Assembly (NCBI GenBank): GCA_016188575.1
Contig: JACPHN010000186.1
Location: 1-35,668, forward strand
Source of the DNA: Candidatus Schekmanbacteria bacterium
GTDB taxonomy: Bacteria > CSSED10-310 > JACPHN01
DNA: 35,668 nt
Direction of reading: 5' to 3'
The stretch's first letter is position 1; the number at the start of each line of letters is the position of its first letter. The notes under the pieces were generated by a model. The model did no database searches, was not told the origin of the DNA, and saw only the letters and a program-made list of their open reading frames with translations. Positions 32,748 to 35,668 of this stretch are shown one piece after another. Both the position numbers and the translations under genes were made by a program.

Positions 32748-33227
32748 GCTGGATCCACTGCCGGTTCGAGGTCGACGCGACAGCCCCGCGTCTCCTTACA
32801 TGGGTAGGTATTTCAAGCGGCGGCGGCGCGGAGGCCTCGGTTTCGGCCTCGCAACCGGCTGACAGCGCCGTGGGCCGCAGCTTGCAGAATCGGAGATGAG
32901 CGCTGCCGCCGCGGCAGCCAAACAGCACGCGCAACCCTCGTCCACGGGTGGCGAGCAGGGGCGCGAGGCGGCGGCGCGACGGCTTGCGAGCGCCGCAGAG
33001 GCGTGCGAGAATCCTCGGCGGCACGTGCGGCGGCCGCACGAGCGTATGAGGCCGGCGGCTCGGGTTCCCGGTGCTCGTGCCGGGGGGCGAGACTTGGCGG
33101 ACGCGGGTGCGGCGCTCGCGGAGGCGTCCGACGCATCGGCGTCCAGGGCGCGATGGAATTCGCAACGATCGATTGCCAGGGAATTCATGACCCCGTCTAC
33201 ATGTCCAAGCTAGTTTGAATAGCCTCC
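32748..33227. other. Intergenic stretch without a convincing gene
   Basis: 480 bases, very GC-rich. All six frames give Ala/Arg-rich low-complexity readings. An inverted repeat GAGGCC-8 nt-GGCCTC lies near 32829-32849 but lacks a T tract. A short ORF reading MEFATIDCQGIHDPVYMSKL near 33153-33218 has no ribosome-binding site. I see no RNA gene. Confidence 0.5.
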
Positions 33228-33545
33228 TTAGCTGCGCAGTCGAGCTCGCCAGTACCCGGGCCGCCGAGACTGATGCGCGAACGCCACCACAACGAGATCG
33301 TCGCGACGCTCGCTGACGACCACCTCTTAGGGGAGGCGTTTGAGGATGAGCCGCTTTGCCCCTCGTTTTCCCGCGACTCCAGGCATGGCCGTGAGGGGAA
33401 CTATCTCCTCTTCGAGAAGGTCGAGCGCCGCATCCACTACGTGCTCGAACTCTGCTCCAAGTCCAGCACGCTGCAGCTCATACCACGCGGCTGGTTCCTC
33501 GGCCTCGTCGGCTGCCGCATCGAGAATGCGGACTCTGCGCATCAT
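33228..33545 (-). pseudogene. RelE/ParE-family toxin inactivated by a nonsense codon
   Basis: On the minus strand from ATG 33545 the frame reads RVRILDAAADEAEEPAAWYE, then GLGAEFEHVVDAALDLLEEE, then GAKRLILKRLP. TAA follows at codon 73, and in the same frame EVVVSERRDDLVVVAFAHQS and RRPGYWRARLRS run to a second TAA at 33230-33228. The complete 105-codon reading is a canonical RelE/ParE toxin; the expected residue at the stop is Tyr (TAC changed to TAA). The start overlaps the antitoxin stop by 4 nt (ATGA), the usual arrangement. A 72-residue product would miss the last strands and conserved terminal residues, so it should be inactive. Confidence 0.8.
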
Positions 33546-33780
33546 TTGGGGCCCAATCGCGCCCGCATCCGCCACCGCAACTCGTCTCGGTCGATCAGAC
33601 TGGCCGTTCCCGCATCAATTTCGGCCAGTCTTCGCAGGATCTCCTTGTCCCAAGCGTCCCCGGCGTCGTGGTCAACTGCTAGATCCAGGCTCTTCATTAG
33701 TTCGTGGGCCAGTTCCGCGCTCTCGGGCTCGGGAAGCGCGAGGGCCTCTGCGCGTACCTTTCCAGGGTGGTATTTCTCAT
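33542..33780 (-). pseudogene. Addiction-module antitoxin with a 5' frameshift
   Basis: ATG 33780, preceded by GGAG on the minus strand, begins MRNTTLE and then leaves frame. The neighbouring frame continues as KVRAEALALPEPESAELAHE and DAWDKEILRRLAEIDAGTAS, ending RWRMRARLGPK with stop at 33544-33542. That is the putative addiction-module component family (about 75 residues; the A-x-L-P-x-x-E-x-x-E-L-A pattern), cognate to RelE/ParE toxins. Restoring one A in the GGAAAGG run near 33760 gives one continuous frame. An alternative longer frame from 33919 exists but has a non-family N-terminus. Loss of antitoxin is tolerable because the toxin gene is also broken. Confidence 0.75.
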
Positions 33781-33959
33781 GGGATACTCCATTTCCAATA
33801 GCCGCAGAATCGGTACTATGATCGGCATTGCGCACCTGACCAGCCCGTGCACCGGACGCGCGAAACAGCGGTGTCCCACTTTGCTGGCATGGTCTTCGGG
33901 CGCCGGTGACGGGCAACATCAGGCGCCCGATCGCAGCGCTTCAAGGAGACCCTGAAGAG

Positions 33960-34440
33960 ACAGGGATCGTGATCAGAGCCGCTTCGGCAAGGATTCGAGG
34001 ATCTTGCGAGAGCGCTTGGGAACGATGGCAAAGAGTGTCACCTGGGGGTTGCAAAGAACCCACAACGAGGTGCGGATACCGCTCGACCACCAGCCCGTCT
34101 CGTCCGCGTACACGCGCGGCGCCCCGCGGATGGACGCGGCGATCTCGCCGTACGCGGTTTCGAGGAGGGCGCCCGAGCGCACGCAGGTATTCTGCACGGT
34201 ACCAAGTGAAATCGGCAACCGGAAGATCTCGGCCAGGTGCCGCAGCAAACCTCGGCGCGTGCATTTTTCGCGGACGACCACAGCAGGTCGAGCGCCTGGA
34301 GTCGCGCCACCATGTCGCGGAACCGGTCGGGAAAGGCGCGGATGACTCCAAGCAGTAGCTCGACAGGAAGATTGTGATACCATGGCCGACTCCGTGCTCG
34401 CATACCTCCGAGATAGCAAGATTGCGCAATCATCGTCCAC
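33960..34440 (-). pseudogene. IS66-type transposase remnant
   Basis: On the minus strand, around 34250-33973, one frame reads LAEIFRLPISLGTVQNTCVR, YGEIAASIRGAPRVYADETG and SLWVLCNPQVTLFAIVPKRS. The VYADETGW motif with its catalytic Asp and the aromatic LWV block are the signature of IS66-family DDE transposases. The sequence is cut off before the other catalytic residues. Upstream coding (FPDRFRDMVARLQALDLLW, about 34340-34280) lies in a different frame. It is a small frameshifted fragment, and no inverted repeats were identified. Confidence 0.6.
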
Positions 34441-34492
34441 ATTCACGCCATGACCCCGGAGACGCCGGTACGGGGGATGAACTGTTACTGAT

Positions 34493-35050
34493 TCAGATTT
34501 CCTTGATGCCGCCTAGATGAGCTCCGGTTGCCAGATCAACAGTGAAGCAGGCTGTTGCCTCACTGCGAATATCCCAGAACTCGCCCTTGATGAAGGCGTC
34601 CGAGACGTCAGTAATCTTCAGACTGTCCCACGTTAGCCGCTTCGTTCGCCACTTGATGCCCGCCGAACCATAAGCGACTAACTCCGTGAAGTTGGCGAAG
34701 ACGATGATTCCCTGAGTAGGAACAAGGCGTACGTCGATTATCGGTTTTGCCCGCACTGCTTCCCAATCGCCGGGTGTTGCTGCATCGACAATGTAGCCTT
34801 CGCCTCTCGACACAACGCAGAACCGCCCCGGGTCTGGCATCGCAAAAATCCCTGAAACACCATTGGGCGTGAGTTGGCCAAACGCGAACGTTCCACGCCA
34901 GGCGTGTCCGCGTTCAGGACGGATTTCGACGAGGATTCCATCCCGTCCACCTTTCGTAGATGCGCCTGGGTAGTAGTAGTGCGGCAACGTTGCTGTCGGC
35001 GTCTCGGGCAGCCGCTCACACTCGTAGGAGTGAGGGAAAGTCGTGTTCAT
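34493..35050 (-). CDS. Probable immunity protein for the adjacent polymorphic toxin
   Basis: 185 residues on the minus strand. ATG 35050 is preferred because GGTGAGG lies just upstream; an in-frame ATG at 35071 overlaps the toxin stop and would add seven residues. I do not recognise the family. The protein is beta-rich and soluble with repeated strand-turn units (DGILVEIRPERGHAWRGTFA, GIFAMPDPGRFCVVSRGEGY, LVPTQGIIVFANFTELVAYG), reminiscent of propeller-like single-domain immunity proteins. There is no signal peptide. Position directly after a secreted toxin's C-terminal domain, with overlapping or abutting translation, is the hallmark of an immunity gene. The functional call is inference from that context. 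Confidence 0.55.
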   Translation of the reverse strand: MNTTFPHSYECERLPETPTATLPHYYYPGASTKGGRDGILVEIRPERGHAWRGTFAFGQLTPNGVSGIFAMPDPGRFCVVSRGEGYIVDAATPGDWEAVRAKPIIDVRLVPTQGIIVFANFTELVAYGSAGIKWRTKRLTWDSLKITDVSDAFIKGEFWDIRSEATACFTVDLATGAHLGGIKEI

Positions 35051-35067
35051 TGTTGCCTCACCGCTTG

Positions 35068-35668
35068 TCATGGGTTGGGCCGGAAGAACCGGTGCATGAT
35101 GAGCTCAGTGTTGCCGGACACGGACGGACGAACACCGATTTCAAATGTTCCGCTCACGCCGTTCACGCTGCCTGGGAACCGATACATCGCCGCATCAGTG
35201 CTCAGTCCGGGCCTGGCGACGTTATAGAAGTCGGGTGTGACCGTGCGCGTGCCCTGCTCAAAGATTTGCTGGTTGAGCGATTCCGGGAAGTTGTGGAACG
35301 GGCCAGGTTCTTCCGCCCTTCGAATCAGCTCGCGGGCAGAGTAAATGCGGTTGGGTGGCGTCCCCACCGTCTTTGCTGCCCCACTCGCCACCGCCCCCGC
35401 CGCCTCACCCGCCCCGCCGGCCACCACGCGCCCGGCGCCCGGCACGATCATCGCGCCCGTCTCATCGGCCAAGAGCTCCACCCCGAGCTCGGCCAGCCCC
35501 TTCAGTCCCAGTTCCGCGAGCTGCTTACCCACGGCATACAGGCCCGTGGCGAGCAGCACGTCGTTGGCGGTGCTGCCGGCGATGTGGGCGACCGAAGCGA
35601 TCGGCACGAGGTAGCCGGTGCCGTCCTCGCCAGCGTTGCGGATGAGCTGCACGTCGCGCTGGATCTCC
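35068..35668 (-). CDS. C-terminal end of a polymorphic (RHS/CdiA-like) toxin, partial
   Basis: The minus-strand gene enters from the right edge of the window, so its start is outside, and it ends at 35068. The first visible part is Ala/Gly-rich and helical (ASVAHIAGSTANDVLLATGL, LGLKGLAELGVELLADETGA), like the pre-toxin linker of large secreted toxins. From about 35350 the sequence changes to a compact domain: NRIYSARELIRRAEEPGPFH, FPESLNQQIFEQGTRTVTPD, then MYRFPGSVNGVSGTFEIGVR and TELIMHRFFRP. The -G-FEIG-x-P...TE-I-HRFF- ending is familiar from contact-dependent or polymorphic toxin C-termini, probably nucleases of the RNase-like BECR fold; the class is not certain. The next gene is a candidate immunity gene. 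Confidence 0.6.
   Translation of the reverse strand, partial: EIQRDVQLIRNAGEDGTGYLVPIASVAHIAGSTANDVLLATGLYAVGKQLAELGLKGLAELGVELLADETGAMIVPGAGRVVAGGAGEAAGAVASGAAKTVGTPPNRIYSARELIRRAEEPGPFHNFPESLNQQIFEQGTRTVTPDFYNVARPGLSTDAAMYRFPGSVNGVSGTFEIGVRPSVSGNTELIMHRFFRPNP

Noticed and set aside
33153-33218. Short ORF beginning MEFATIDCQG
   Set aside because: Only about 21 residues, no ribosome-binding site, upstream frame is low-complexity; nothing supports expression.

Overview
This is a GC-rich bacterial window of about 35.7 kb with no rRNA, tRNA or CRISPR array that I can see. The left half is a pile-up of decaying mobile elements and the right half is a compact, well-preserved chromosomal gene block. 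The gene content (secreted FG-GAP/VCBS proteins, a eukaryotic-type Ser/Thr kinase fused to AAA and TPR domains, a PAS-GAF sigma-54 activator, a ferredoxin-dependent 2-oxoacid oxidoreductase, a pentapeptide-repeat operon, a polymorphic toxin tail) fits a Gram-negative from a Myxococcota/Desulfobacterota-like or other proteobacterial lineage. The taxon cannot be fixed from sequence alone.

Mobile half. Bases 1-4674 are a broken IS21-type element: a zinc-ribbon ORF, a ParB-like gene with an in-frame TGA, an istA split around two REP-like palindromes, an intact istB and an accessory ORF. Next to it lies the orphaned 5' end of an SNF2-type helicase gene, then a PD-(D/E)XK/Rpn-like protein apparently split by a frameshift and carrying a 27-bp tandem repeat. 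Bases 6241-10545 are a Tn3-family transposon with clear terminal inverted repeats. Its transposase is fused to a tyrosine-recombinase core-binding domain and frameshifted near 8510, and it carries a DUF4258/YgiT-type toxin-antitoxin pair. After a gene fragment (10558-11234) and a minus-strand operon with a pentapeptide-repeat protein comes the 3' part of an IS91-type transposase. That fragment ends at base 14136, exactly where a second Tn3-family element (14137-17327) begins. The second element has an intact tyrosine recombinase (TnpI-like), a truncated tnpA lacking its DDE domain, and a HicBA toxin-antitoxin pair in the same position as the pair in the first element.

Conserved half. Two secreted FG-GAP repeat proteins (17530-20924) overlap by 4 nt. 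A strong sigma-70-type promoter (20958-20986) then precedes four same-strand genes separated by only 16-40 nt: a 1,680-aa pyruvate:ferredoxin-oxidoreductase-like enzyme with an extra C-terminal ferredoxin domain, a 1,151-aa kinase-AAA-TPR signalling protein, a 728-aa PAS-GAF sigma-54 activator, and an AmmeMemoRadiSam system protein B (MEMO1 family). This enzyme-plus-two-regulators operon is the best candidate here for an undescribed functional system.

Right edge. Bases 33228-33780 (minus strand) hold a RelE/ParE-type toxin-antitoxin pair in which both genes are broken by point lesions. Then come IS66-type transposase debris and, at the window edge, the 3' end of a polymorphic toxin gene followed by a probable immunity gene.
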